A DNA stretch of 64,000 nucleotides from Allopusillimonas sp008369125. Lineage in GTDB: Bacteria; Pseudomonadota; Gammaproteobacteria; Burkholderiales; Burkholderiaceae_B. The stretch covers positions 744,001 to 808,000 of the forward strand of contig NZ_VOAY01000001.1 of assembly GCF_008369125.1 (NCBI RefSeq), given 5' to 3'. Position numbers and translations under genes: made by a program. Positions 41,462 through 50,801 of the stretch are shown here, one piece after another. How positions within the stretch are numbered: the stretch's first letter is position 1; every line of letters starts with the position of its first letter. The notes beneath the pieces were generated by a model that saw nothing but the letters and a program-made list of their open reading frames with translations, was not told the DNA's origin and did not search any database.

Positions 41462-44170
41462 ATGTCCTCTCTAGAACAGGCCAAGAATATGGCAAACTCA
41501 CTTAGCGATGATGACCTGGAAACCCAAGAATGGCTCGAAGCGCTCGAAGCCGTTCTTGATCGTGAGGGCCCGGAGCGCGCCCACTTTCTGCTCGAGCGCC
41601 TTATTGATCTGGCCCGCCGATCAGGTGCCCATATTCCCTTCTCGGCCAACACGGCTTATGTAAACACGATCCCACCAGGGCTGGAGCCTCAGTATCCGGG
41701 CGATATCGTCCTCGAAGAGCGTATACGCTCTTATGTGCGCTGGAACGCCATGGCCATGGTGGTCAAGGCCAACCGCCACAGCCCACCAGATGGTGGCGAC
41801 CTTGGCGGTCATATTGCCTCCTTTGCCTCGATGGCCACCATGATTGGCTGCGGGCAAAACCATTTCTGGCACGGTGAAACCGAAAACAACGGCGGCGATC
41901 TTGTGTACTTTCAGGGCCATTCATCGCCCGGCATGTACGGTCGTGCGTTTCTTGAAGGCCGTCTCACTGAAGAGCAGCTTGATAACTTCAGGCAAGAAGT
42001 TGACGGCAAGGGCCTGTCTTCGTACCCGCACCCCAAGCTTATGCCAGATTTCTGGCAGTTTCCCACTGTATCAATGGGCCTTGGCCCCTTGATGGCTATT
42101 TATCAGGCTCGCTTTCTCAAATACCTGCACGCCCGCGGTATCGCTGACACCAGCAATCGCAAGGTCTGGGTATTTTGCGGCGACGGCGAAATGGACGAGC
42201 CCGAATCCCTCGGCGCAATTGGTCTGGCTTCGCGCGAAAAGCTCGATAACCTGATCTTCGTCATCAACTGCAACCTGCAACGGCTTGATGGGCCGGTGCG
42301 CGGCAATGGCAAAATAATCCAGGAACTCGAAGGTGATTTCCGTGGCAGCGGCTGGAATGTCATCAAGCTGATCTGGGGCGGTTATTGGGATCCTCTGCTT
42401 GCCCGCGACAAAGAGGGCATTTTGCGTCGTGTCATGGAAGATTCCGTCGACGGCGAATATCAAGCCTATAAAGCCCACGACGGAAAATTCGTGCGCGAAA
42501 ACTTCTTTGGCAAACACCCCAAGCTGCTTGAAATGGTCAGCCGCATGAGCGACCAGGATATCTGGCGCCTGAACCGTGGTGGTCATGACCCCTACAAGGT
42601 ATATGCCGCATTCAAGTCGGCATCTGACCACAAGGGCCAGCCCACAGTCATTCTGGCCAAGACCATTAAAGGGTATGGCATGGGCCATGTCGGTCAGGCG
42701 AAAAACCCCACGCACCAGCAAAAGAAACTCGACATGGACTCCGTGCGTGAGTTCCGTGACCGTTTCAACATCCCGGTACCTGACGACAAGCTCGACGATC
42801 TTCCGTACTTCAAACCGTCGGCAGATTCGCCCGAAATGAAATACCTGCACGAACGCCGCAATGCGCTCGGCGGTTTTCTTCCCCGTCGCCGCATGAAGGC
42901 TGATGAACACTTCACGGCGCCAAAGCTCGAGGTATTCAAGGCAGTGCTCGAACCCACCGCTGAAGGCCGCGAAATTTCCACCACGCAGGCGTTCGTCCGT
43001 ATTCTTAATCAGATCCTTCGTGACAAAGAACTCAGCCCTCGCGTCGTGCCCATTCTGGCCGATGAGTCGCGTACGTTCGGCATGGAAGGCTTGTTCCGTC
43101 AGATCGGCATTTATGCTCCCGAAGGGCAAAAGTACGTGCCTGTCGACAAAGAGCAGGTCATGTATTACCGCGAAACCGAAAACGGTCAGCTGTTGCAGGA
43201 AGGTATTAACGAGGCGGGCGCGTTCAGCTCCTGGATGGCAGCCGCCACGTCGTACTCTTCCAATAACCGCATCATGATCCCGTTCTTCATCTATTACTCG
43301 ATGTTCGGGTTCCAGCGTGTGGGCGATCTTGCGTGGGCAGCGGGTGACATGCAGGCGCGTGGCTTCCTGCTGGGCGGTACGGCTGGGCGTACCACGCTCA
43401 ACGGCGAGGGCTTGCAGCATGAAGATGGGCATAGCCACATCATGTCCGGGCTAATCCCCAATTGCGTGTCGTACGACCCAACGTTTGGTCATGAGCTTGC
43501 CGTCATCATCCAGGACGGCCTGCGGCGCATGATTCAAAATCAAGAAAACGTTTATTACTACATCACCGTCATGAACGAGAACTACCCGCAACCCGGCCTT
43601 GTGCCTGGTGATGAGGAAGGCATCATACGGGGCATGTACAAGTTCAAGTCAGTGGGCGACAGCAAGCAGCCTCGTGTTCAGCTTATGGGCTCGGGCACTA
43701 TCTTGCGCGAAGTTCTTGCAGCGCAAGAAATGCTCGAAAAAGACTGGGGCGTGGGCTCTGACCTCTGGAGTACCACCAGCTTTACCGAGTTGCGTCGTGA
43801 TGGCCTTGACTGCGAACGTCACAATCTGCTCAACCCTGAAGCCGAGCAGCAGGTGCCTTATGTAACGCGTCAGCTCATGGACACCGCAGGGCCCATTATT
43901 GCCTCCACTGACTACGTTAAATCGTATAGCGATCAGATTCGTCCGTTCATTCCTTCGGGCCGCATCTACAGAAACCTGGGTACAGATGGTTTCGGGCGCT
44001 CTGATTACCGTCATAAACTTCGTGAACACTTCGAAATCGACCGTAATTTTGTCGTGCTGGCCGCCTTGCGCAGCTTGGCCGATGAGGGCAAGCTACCCCT
44101 CACAAAAGTGTCGGAAGCCATCAAGAAGTACGGCATCAATCCGGCCAAAGCCAATCCGCATCACGCTTGA
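41462..44170 (+). CDS. aceE: Pyruvate dehydrogenase E1 component, homodimeric type
   Basis: Thiamine-diphosphate enzyme that decarboxylates pyruvate and loads the acetyl group on the lipoyl arm of E2. It is the single-chain AceE form. The TPP-binding motif is in FCGDGEMDEPESLGAIGLA and continues to FVINCNLQRLDGPVRGNGKI. GHSSPGMYGRAFLEGRLTEEQLDNFR and the transketolase-like middle (GRTTLNGEGLQHEDGHS) are also diagnostic. 902 residues, close to the E. coli length. GGAG stands eight bases before the ATG. It is first in aceE-aceF-lpd, divergent from the two-component system. Confidence 0.97.
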   Translation: MSSLEQAKNMANSLSDDDLETQEWLEALEAVLDREGPERAHFLLERLIDLARRSGAHIPFSANTAYVNTIPPGLEPQYPGDIVLEERIRSYVRWNAMAMVVKANRHSPPDGGDLGGHIASFASMATMIGCGQNHFWHGETENNGGDLVYFQGHSSPGMYGRAFLEGRLTEEQLDNFRQEVDGKGLSSYPHPKLMPDFWQFPTVSMGLGPLMAIYQARFLKYLHARGIADTSNRKVWVFCGDGEMDEPESLGAIGLASREKLDNLIFVINCNLQRLDGPVRGNGKIIQELEGDFRGSGWNVIKLIWGGYWDPLLARDKEGILRRVMEDSVDGEYQAYKAHDGKFVRENFFGKHPKLLEMVSRMSDQDIWRLNRGGHDPYKVYAAFKSASDHKGQPTVILAKTIKGYGMGHVGQAKNPTHQQKKLDMDSVREFRDRFNIPVPDDKLDDLPYFKPSADSPEMKYLHERRNALGGFLPRRRMKADEHFTAPKLEVFKAVLEPTAEGREISTTQAFVRILNQILRDKELSPRVVPILADESRTFGMEGLFRQIGIYAPEGQKYVPVDKEQVMYYRETENGQLLQEGINEAGAFSSWMAAATSYSSNNRIMIPFFIYYSMFGFQRVGDLAWAAGDMQARGFLLGGTAGRTTLNGEGLQHEDGHSHIMSGLIPNCVSYDPTFGHELAVIIQDGLRRMIQNQENVYYYITVMNENYPQPGLVPGDEEGIIRGMYKFKSVGDSKQPRVQLMGSGTILREVLAAQEMLEKDWGVGSDLWSTTSFTELRRDGLDCERHNLLNPEAEQQVPYVTRQLMDTAGPIIASTDYVKSYSDQIRPFIPSGRIYRNLGTDGFGRSDYRHKLREHFEIDRNFVVLAALRSLADEGKLPLTKVSEAIKKYGINPAKANPHHA

Positions 44171-44184
44171 GGGGGGGATAAAAA

Positions 44185-45948
44185 ATGAGCAACACCACCG
44201 AAATTAAGGTTCCGGATATCGGTGACTTCGACGAGGTTGAAGTCATTGAGGTGCTGGTTTCCGAGGGCGACACGATCACGGCAGAGCAAAGCCTGATTAC
44301 CGTTGAATCCGACAAAGCGTCGATGGAAATTCCATCGCCCACAGCGGGCGTGATCAAATCTATCAAGGTCAAGGTCGGCGACAAAATCCGCCAAGGCACA
44401 GTTATTATTGATGTCGAACAAGAGGGCGGCGACGCCCCCCCGGCAACTGTTGCTGAGGGAAAAAATGTTGCAGCCCCGCAGGCTCAGGGTTCTGAAAGTA
44501 AAGCAGAAAGCAACGCGGTTCAAGACGACACTTCGGCTGCGCCTGCACCAGCCGCCTCTGGCGGCGAGCGCCTCACGGTATCGGTGCCCGATATCGGCGA
44601 CGCAAAAGATGTCGAAGTTATTGAGATTCTGGTTAAAGTGGGTGACACCGTCCAGGCCGAGCAAAGCCTTATTACGGTTGAGTCTGACAAGGCCTCCATG
44701 GAGGTTCCCTCCACGGCAGCGGGTGTCGTCAAGGCTATTCTCGTCAAGCTTGGCGACAAGGTTAACGAGGGTAGCGATATCCTCGAGCTTCAGTCTACGG
44801 GCAAAGCCGGCGTAAGTGCGGCAGCCGCAGCACCTGCTCCATCTTCAAGTACACCAGCCAAGGCGCAGCCCGACGCTGCCAAGGCCGCTGGCACAGGTTC
44901 CAAGGCCACTAGCGCTGCACCGGCAGCAACTCAGGCCGAGCAGGCGTCTGCAGCAGGCGAGTTGGCGTCGACGCCACCTGAACGCCATTCACCTACAGAA
45001 GCTTACGGCAGCGTCGATGTGCCTTTACGCAACCTGCCGCATGCCTCTCCCTCTGTGCGTAAATTTGCCCGTGAACTTGGCGTTGACCTTGCCACGGTCA
45101 AAGGTTCGGGATCCAAAGACCGCATTACCCAAGATGACGTACGTCAGCACGTTAAAAATGCGCTTGCTAACGGCGCAAGCGCCACCGAAGTTGCAACGGT
45201 AGGCGTAGAGGGTGGTTTCAGTGTGCTGGGCTGGCCCAAGGTTGATTTTGCCAAGTTCGGCGATATCGAAACCAAGCCGCTCTCGCGCATCAAGAAAATA
45301 TCCGGTGCCAACCTGCATCGCAACTGGGTGATGATCCCGCACGTTACCAACAACGATTTGGCAGATATCACCGAACTTGAGGAACTGCGCCAGCAACTGA
45401 ATAAAGAGAACGAAAAATCGGGCGCCAAAGTGACGATGTTGGCCTTTCTTATCAAGGCGGTTGTGGCGGCACTCAAGAAGTTTCCCGAGTTCAACGCCTC
45501 GCTCGATGGTGACAACCTCGTGCTCAAGCAGTACTACAACGTTGGCTTTGCGGCGGATACGCCCAACGGGCTGGTAGTTCCTGTCATTCGTGATGCCGAC
45601 AAAAAAGGCGTGTTTGAACTTGCCAAAGAAATGGGCGAACTGGCCAAGCTGGCTCGCGACGGCAAGCTTTCGCCAGCACAAATGCAGGGCGGCTGCTTTT
45701 CCATCTCGTCTCTGGGTGGCATAGGTGGTACCTCATTTACCCCTATTATTAATGCCCCTGAAGTGGCCATTCTCGGCGTATCACGGTCGTCTCATGAACC
45801 GATCTGGAACGGCAAAAAGTTCGTGCCTCGTTTAATGCTTCCGCTGTCCTTGTCCTATGATCACCGCGTTATTGATGGTGCTTCGGCAGCGCGCTTTAAT
45901 GCCTACTTGGGTAGCCTGTTGTCCGACTTCCGTCGCATTGCACTTTAG
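44185..45948 (+). CDS. aceF: Pyruvate dehydrogenase E2, dihydrolipoamide acetyltransferase
   Basis: Core of the pyruvate dehydrogenase complex, transferring acetyl from lipoamide to CoA. Two lipoyl domains are visible, each with the modified Lys in VESDKASME (residues about 40-48 and 160-170), joined by Ala- and Pro-rich linkers. The subunit-binding domain is SPSVRKFARELGVDL followed by GSGSKDRITQDDV. The catalytic domain ends with SLSYDHRVIDGA, containing the catalytic His and Asp. 587 residues. It lies 14 bases after aceE and nine before lpd. Confidence 0.97.
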   Translation: MSNTTEIKVPDIGDFDEVEVIEVLVSEGDTITAEQSLITVESDKASMEIPSPTAGVIKSIKVKVGDKIRQGTVIIDVEQEGGDAPPATVAEGKNVAAPQAQGSESKAESNAVQDDTSAAPAPAASGGERLTVSVPDIGDAKDVEVIEILVKVGDTVQAEQSLITVESDKASMEVPSTAAGVVKAILVKLGDKVNEGSDILELQSTGKAGVSAAAAAPAPSSSTPAKAQPDAAKAAGTGSKATSAAPAATQAEQASAAGELASTPPERHSPTEAYGSVDVPLRNLPHASPSVRKFARELGVDLATVKGSGSKDRITQDDVRQHVKNALANGASATEVATVGVEGGFSVLGWPKVDFAKFGDIETKPLSRIKKISGANLHRNWVMIPHVTNNDLADITELEELRQQLNKENEKSGAKVTMLAFLIKAVVAALKKFPEFNASLDGDNLVLKQYYNVGFAADTPNGLVVPVIRDADKKGVFELAKEMGELAKLARDGKLSPAQMQGGCFSISSLGGIGGTSFTPIINAPEVAILGVSRSSHEPIWNGKKFVPRLMLPLSLSYDHRVIDGASAARFNAYLGSLLSDFRRIAL

Positions 45949-45957
45949 GAGCCGTAT

Positions 45958-47775
45958 ATGAGCACAATCGAACTGAACGTGCCCGATATCGGCGACTTCG
46001 CCGAAGTTGAGGTTATTGAAGTGCTGGTAGCGGTTGGCGACACCATCGAGCCAGAGCAAAGCCTGATCACCGTTGAATCGGAGAAGGCTTCCATGGAAAT
46101 CCCTGCCAGTCAGGGCGGGGTCATCAAGAAAGTGCTGGTCAAGATCGGTGACAAGGTTACTGAGGGCTCTGCCATGGCGGTTATAGAGCCGTCCAGCCAA
46201 AAACCGCAAGCGGCTGCATCAGACGGCAAAAACGCCGCTGACGCTGGCAAGGCGGGCGGGCAGGCCGCTGCAGCGTCTGCCGGTGCGGCGGCCACTGCAG
46301 CTGCAGCCAGTAGTTCGGGTGCCGCCCCAGCGCCTAAAGCTGCCAGCTATAGCGGCAGTGTCGATGCTGAGTGCGATGTACTGGTTCTGGGCGCCGGCCC
46401 AGGCGGGTATTCGGCCGCGTTCCGGGCCGCTGACCTGGGCCTTTCTGTGGTGCTGGTCGAGCGCTATGACACGCTGGGTGGGGTATGTCTGAACGTAGGC
46501 TGCATACCATCCAAAGCCTTGTTGCACACGGTGGCCGTGCTCGAAGAGGCACAGTCGCTCTCGGCACACGGCATTATCTTTGACAAGCCCAAAATCGATC
46601 TGGACGGCGTCAGGGCGTACAAAGACAAAGTGGTCAGCAAGCTGACCACGGGTCTGGCGGGCATGGCCAAAGCCCGTAAAGTAACCGTCATAACAGGCAA
46701 TGGTGAGTTTGCCGACGCAAATCATTTGCGCGTCAGCCAGCCAGATGGCAGCGCAAAAACGGTCAAGTTTGCGTCTGCCATTATTGCGGCAGGTAGTCAG
46801 TCGGTAAAACTGCCGTTCTTGCCTGACGATGAGCGGGTGGTTGACTCCACCGGCGCGCTCAAGCTGGCCAGCATTCCTGAAAAAATGCTTATTGTCGGTG
46901 GCGGCATCATTGGTCTGGAAATGGGTACGGTTTACTCTGCGCTCGGTGCCAGACTCGACGTGGTCGAAATGCAAGACGGCCTTATGCTTGGTGCCGACCG
47001 CGATATGGTCAAAGTATGGCAAAAAATGAATGCGGGCCGATTTGATCATGTCATGCTCAACACCAAAACGGTTGGTGCCGAGGCAAAAGATGACGGAATC
47101 TGGGTAAGTTTCGAAGGTGAAAACGCACCCAAAGAAGCACAGCGTTATGACGTCGTGCTGCAAGCCGTAGGCCGTTCGCCTAATGGCAAGCATATTGGTG
47201 CCGACAAGGCAGGCGTTACTGTTGCCGATCGAGGCTTTATTGAGGTTGATCGCCAGATGCGCACCAACGTACCGCACATTTACGCCATTGGCGATATTGT
47301 CGGTCAGCCCATGCTGGCGCACAAAGCCGTACACGAAGGGCATGTGGCTGCTGAAGTCATTGCAGGGCAGAAGAGCTATTTCGATGCCCGTGTCATCCCG
47401 TCGGTGGCCTACACCGATCCCGAGATTGCCTGGGTTGGTCTTACAGAAGACGACGCTAAGAAAAACGGCGTGGCCATCACCAAGGGGCTTTTCCCTTGGG
47501 CTGCCTCAGGGCGTGCGATCGCCAATGGGCGCGATGAAGGCTTTACCAAGCTGTTGTTTGATGCCGAATCTCATCGCATTCTCGGTGGCGGTATCGTCGG
47601 CACGAATGCAGGCGACCTCATCAGCGAAGTCGTCCTTGCCATAGAAATGGGTGCTGATGCAGTCGATATCGGCAAAACCATACACCCTCATCCCACGTTA
47701 GGTGAGTCCATTGGCATGGCCGCCGAGGTGGCGGAAGGAAGCTGCACTGATCTTCCGCCCGTGAAGCGTCGGTAA
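45958..47775 (+). CDS. lpd: Dihydrolipoyl dehydrogenase E3 with N-terminal lipoyl domain
   Basis: Reoxidises the dihydrolipoyl arm with NAD. Residues 1-80 are a complete lipoyl domain (VESEKASMEIPASQ with the Lys to be lipoylated), followed by an Ala-rich linker to about residue 138. The flavoprotein part has FAD motif GAGPGGYSAAF, redox disulfide CLNVGCIPSK, NAD motif GGGIIGLEMGTVY, and active-site HPHPTLGES. 605 residues. The fused lipoyl domain is known from some betaproteobacterial and Neisseria pyruvate dehydrogenase E3 proteins. Its N-terminal domain is very similar to those of the adjacent E2, suggesting domain duplication within the operon. Confidence 0.96.
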   Translation: MSTIELNVPDIGDFAEVEVIEVLVAVGDTIEPEQSLITVESEKASMEIPASQGGVIKKVLVKIGDKVTEGSAMAVIEPSSQKPQAAASDGKNAADAGKAGGQAAAASAGAAATAAAASSSGAAPAPKAASYSGSVDAECDVLVLGAGPGGYSAAFRAADLGLSVVLVERYDTLGGVCLNVGCIPSKALLHTVAVLEEAQSLSAHGIIFDKPKIDLDGVRAYKDKVVSKLTTGLAGMAKARKVTVITGNGEFADANHLRVSQPDGSAKTVKFASAIIAAGSQSVKLPFLPDDERVVDSTGALKLASIPEKMLIVGGGIIGLEMGTVYSALGARLDVVEMQDGLMLGADRDMVKVWQKMNAGRFDHVMLNTKTVGAEAKDDGIWVSFEGENAPKEAQRYDVVLQAVGRSPNGKHIGADKAGVTVADRGFIEVDRQMRTNVPHIYAIGDIVGQPMLAHKAVHEGHVAAEVIAGQKSYFDARVIPSVAYTDPEIAWVGLTEDDAKKNGVAITKGLFPWAASGRAIANGRDEGFTKLLFDAESHRILGGGIVGTNAGDLISEVVLAIEMGADAVDIGKTIHPHPTLGESIGMAAEVAEGSCTDLPPVKRR

Positions 47776-47865
47776 ACGCCCTCAGCCTCAGGGTTTTTAC
47801 TACCGCAGCAACACGGCAGGTGCTACTATCAGCACCTGCCGTTTATGTTTTTATCCAATACGTAT

Positions 47866-49287
47866 ATGCCCTCACGTTGCCCCGACCCCACCGCGTCTTT
47901 GCAAGACTGGCTTAGTTATCTCGAAACCGCCCACAGCAAACCCATAGATTTGGGCCTTGAGCGCGTCAAGGCAGTTGCCACCAGCCTGGCGCTCACGTTT
48001 CCCTATATCACTATTACTGTCGCAGGTACCAATGGCAAGGGCTCTACGTGTGCCATGCTCGACGCCATGCTGCTGGCATCGGGCTACAAGGTGGGGCTTT
48101 ACACCTCGCCCCATTTAATTGATTTCAATGAACGCATACGTATAAACGGTGAGTTTGCCAGCGATGCAGATATTGTCGAACAGTTTTGCAAAATCGAAGA
48201 GGCGCGCGGCGATATTACGCTCAGCTACTTTGAGTACGCGACGCTGGCCGCCTTGTTGCTGTTTGAACGCGATCAGGTTGACGTAGCCGTGCTCGAGGTG
48301 GGCCTGGGTGGGCGTCTTGATGCCGTAAATATTGTAGATACTGATTGCGCCATTCTCACTAGTGTTGACATCGACCATGCTGACTATCTTGGCGATACCC
48401 GCGAAAAGATAGGCTGGGAAAAAGCCCACATTTTCCGCCCTGGCAAGCCTGCCATTTGTGCAGACCCCATGCCTCCCGACAGCGTGGCGCAATACGCTGA
48501 AGAGATCGGTGCCGACCTTTGGCGTTTTGGTCAAGACTTTAACTATTCGGGAGATCGGCAGCAATGGGCATTTGGCGCAAAAGGGCGGCGCCGTTCTGGC
48601 CTTGCCTACCCATCGTTGCGTGGCGCAAATCAACTTATTAATGCCTGTGCAGCGCTTGCAGCGCTTGACGCGTTGCGTCCGCGCATTGTTGTAACGCAAC
48701 AAGACGTGCGCTTGGGTCTGTCACAGGTTGCTTTGCCTGGCCGCCTGCAGATTTTACCTGGCATGCCTACAATAGTTCTCGATGTGGCGCACAACCCGCA
48801 TGCCGCCGCAGCGCTTGGTCAAAATCTTGACAACATGGGGCATTTTACAGGTACGCATGCCGTCGTCGGCATGATGAAAGACAAAGACGCCGCGGCCGTC
48901 ATTGCTCGGCTCGCAAGCCGGGTTGACCATTGGTATTGCGCCAGCCTGCCACAACCCCGGGGAATGTCGGGTGAGGCGCTGGCACAAATCGTACGCCAGG
49001 TCCTTGCCAGCAGCGCCCAGAGCAGCGAGTCGGTCGCGCCTCCTGAACGAGTGCGCATCAAGGCGGCAGGCGGCATCGTCAGCGAGCCTGCCGAAGCACC
49101 AGGCATACGCCCCGCTATGCAACCACTTGTTGCTGCCAAGGCCGTAACGGTGTCAAATTTTGACAATCCGCTGCAGGCGTTTGCTGAGGCACAAAAACAG
49201 ATGTCGGGGAATGATAGAATTCTCGTGTTTGGTTCGTTTGCAACCGTGGGGCCTATACTGAACGGGCTTGGTCGTCCGGTAAATTGA
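47866..49287 (+). CDS. folC: Bifunctional folylpolyglutamate synthase/dihydrofolate synthase
   Basis: Adds glutamate to dihydropteroate and to folates. The Mur-ligase type ATP site is TVAGTNGKGSTCAML, followed by LYTSPHLIDFNERI (folate-binding) and VGLGGRLDAVNIVDTDCAILTSVDIDHADYLG. DVAHNPHAAAAL is the conserved C-terminal block. I start at the ATG at 47866 because the family begins about there; an in-frame ATG at 47845 adds seven residues. About 473 residues, with an unusual insertion of about 50 residues near 390-440, rich in Glu, Pro and Ala. First of folC-SPOR-cvpA-purF, the same order as in E. coli. Confidence 0.94.
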   Translation: MPSRCPDPTASLQDWLSYLETAHSKPIDLGLERVKAVATSLALTFPYITITVAGTNGKGSTCAMLDAMLLASGYKVGLYTSPHLIDFNERIRINGEFASDADIVEQFCKIEEARGDITLSYFEYATLAALLLFERDQVDVAVLEVGLGGRLDAVNIVDTDCAILTSVDIDHADYLGDTREKIGWEKAHIFRPGKPAICADPMPPDSVAQYAEEIGADLWRFGQDFNYSGDRQQWAFGAKGRRRSGLAYPSLRGANQLINACAALAALDALRPRIVVTQQDVRLGLSQVALPGRLQILPGMPTIVLDVAHNPHAAAALGQNLDNMGHFTGTHAVVGMMKDKDAAAVIARLASRVDHWYCASLPQPRGMSGEALAQIVRQVLASSAQSSESVAPPERVRIKAAGGIVSEPAEAPGIRPAMQPLVAAKAVTVSNFDNPLQAFAEAQKQMSGNDRILVFGSFATVGPILNGLGRPVN

Positions 49288-49460
49288 CGGCTAGCCAGAA
49301 TCTGGCAGGTTTTTACGCATTGGTCAGCCATTAAAATAGCAGTCTGGCGCCAGGTGCCCCCCCCAGTTTGCGACGATGATGCGCCGTCGTTTGCGACGGT
49401 GTAAATCACCCTGTGGCGGTGCGCCATGCGTCCGCCTGCATACAAGATAGGTTTTCAGAA

Positions 49461-50294
49461 ATGGGTTTGTTTTCTCGTAATGAGTCCGCTTCCGGGTCCG
49501 AGCGCCGCACGGGCTCCCGGTCTTCACTCTCGAGCGAGGCGCAGGCGAACGAGTTGCGAAGCCGGGCGCGACGCCGACTGATCGGTGCGTTGGCGCTCGT
49601 GCTGGTTGCGGTTATTGTGGTGCCGATGTTGTTTGACACTTCCACGACGCCAGAGCAAGACGCCACGCCTGTCGTCATGCCCACCATAGACCCACCGGCT
49701 ATCAACGAGGGGGCAGGGGCGCTTGCACAGGCAGGCAGCGACACACTCTCGGGCACCATTCAGCAACCCGATGCCGATAACGGTACGTCTGTCGATGACG
49801 GCACCAGCGGTACGGCTGCCACGGCAACTCCTGCGCCAGATGGTCAGGTTGAAACCGCTGCTGCAGAGCCTTCCAGGGCTGAAGCGGTACCACCGCCAAA
49901 ACCTAAAGCTGAACCCAAGCACGAATCCAAGCCCGAACCGGCACCAAGCCCCAAGCCTGCTGCCAAGCAACCAGTCGAGCGCACTGATGATGGTGCGGTG
50001 GCTTTAGCCATGCTTGAAGGCCGTACCCCACCCAAGAAGTCTGCTGCGCCGGTTTCTTCGGGCAATTTCACACTACAGATTGCTGCCTACAGCACTGACG
50101 ACGACGCCAAACAGCGCCGTGACAAGCTGGTGGCATCGGGCGTAACCAATACCTATGTTGAGCGCGCAAGCTCAGGAGGTAAAACCACATACCGTCTGCG
50201 TGTCGGCCCATTCCCTTCGCGCGAGGCAGCCCAGGCAGCACAGGCGCGCCTGCGTGCACTTGGCTATGACAACGGCTTCATCTCCGCTAAGTGA
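49461..50294 (+). CDS. SPOR domain protein (DedD-like)
   Basis: Septal peptidoglycan-binding protein. A short basic cytoplasmic start (residues 1-38, with the run RSRARRR) precedes one membrane helix (LIGALALVLVAVIVVPMLF, about 39-57). A long periplasmic Pro-, Ala- and Lys-rich linker runs to about residue 195, and a C-terminal SPOR domain follows (GNFTLQIAAYSTDDDAKQRRDKL to YRLRVGPFPSREAAQAAQARL). SPOR domains bind denuded glycan strands at the division site. 277 residues. The place before cvpA matches dedD in E. coli. The ATG at 49461 is preferred to an upstream frame from 49413. Its stop overlaps the GTG start of cvpA. Confidence 0.9.
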   Translation: MGLFSRNESASGSERRTGSRSSLSSEAQANELRSRARRRLIGALALVLVAVIVVPMLFDTSTTPEQDATPVVMPTIDPPAINEGAGALAQAGSDTLSGTIQQPDADNGTSVDDGTSGTAATATPAPDGQVETAAAEPSRAEAVPPPKPKAEPKHESKPEPAPSPKPAAKQPVERTDDGAVALAMLEGRTPPKKSAAPVSSGNFTLQIAAYSTDDDAKQRRDKLVASGVTNTYVERASSGGKTTYRLRVGPFPSREAAQAAQARLRALGYDNGFISAK

Positions 50295-50779
50295 CCTCGT
50301 TCGACTATCTTGTCCTGGCCATACTGGTAGTGTCCGCATTTCTCGGGCTCTTGCGTGGTCTCGTCAAAGAACTGCTCTCACTTGTCGCCTTTGTGGTCGC
50401 GTTCATGGCGGCCGTCTGGTGGGGGCCCATAGTCTCACAATGGCTAGTACAGTGGCTCGATAATGCGCTGGTGCGCGCAGGTGCAGCGTACGCGGCTGTG
50501 TTTTTCTGCGTTCTGCTGCTGGTAGGCCTTGTCAACATTACGCTTGGCGCGCTTATTGCAAAAACCGGTCTGACGCCCGCTGATCATGGGCTCGGCGCCC
50601 TGTTCGGTTTTTTGCGCGGCCTGGTATTTGTATTGGTATTGGTCGGCCTGGCCGGCTATACCGAACTGCCCAAGGAACCCTGGTGGCAAGAAGCCAGGCT
50701 CTCAGGCGCTGCCGTCAGGGGTATTCTGGAGATCAAGCTTCTCCTGCCCCCCAGTGTAGCGTCCTGGTTACCGTATTGA
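50291..50779 (+). CDS. cvpA: CvpA family membrane protein
   Basis: Inner-membrane protein with four predicted helices in 162 residues. FDYLVLAILVVSAFLGLLRGLVKELLSL is the family start and GLGALFGFLRGLVFVLVLVGLAG the second conserved block. In E. coli it is needed for colicin V production and has a wider, poorly defined envelope role. The start is the GTG at 50291, overlapping the SPOR gene stop by four bases. purF follows 22 bases later, a conserved pairing. Confidence 0.92.
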   Translation: MTSFDYLVLAILVVSAFLGLLRGLVKELLSLVAFVVAFMAAVWWGPIVSQWLVQWLDNALVRAGAAYAAVFFCVLLLVGLVNITLGALIAKTGLTPADHGLGALFGFLRGLVFVLVLVGLAGYTELPKEPWWQEARLSGAAVRGILEIKLLLPPSVASWLPY

Positions 50780-50801
50780 TCATCATTACAGGAATACATC
50801 G

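Noticed and set aside
42071..43438. Long antisense frame of 455 codons inside aceE
   Set aside because: It lies wholly on the opposite strand of a certain gene, has no family resemblance and no ribosome site. The codon bias of the sense gene leaves this antisense frame open by chance.
46219..47343. Antisense frame of 374 codons inside lpd
   Set aside because: Same situation as in aceE: a shadow of a strongly biased real gene.
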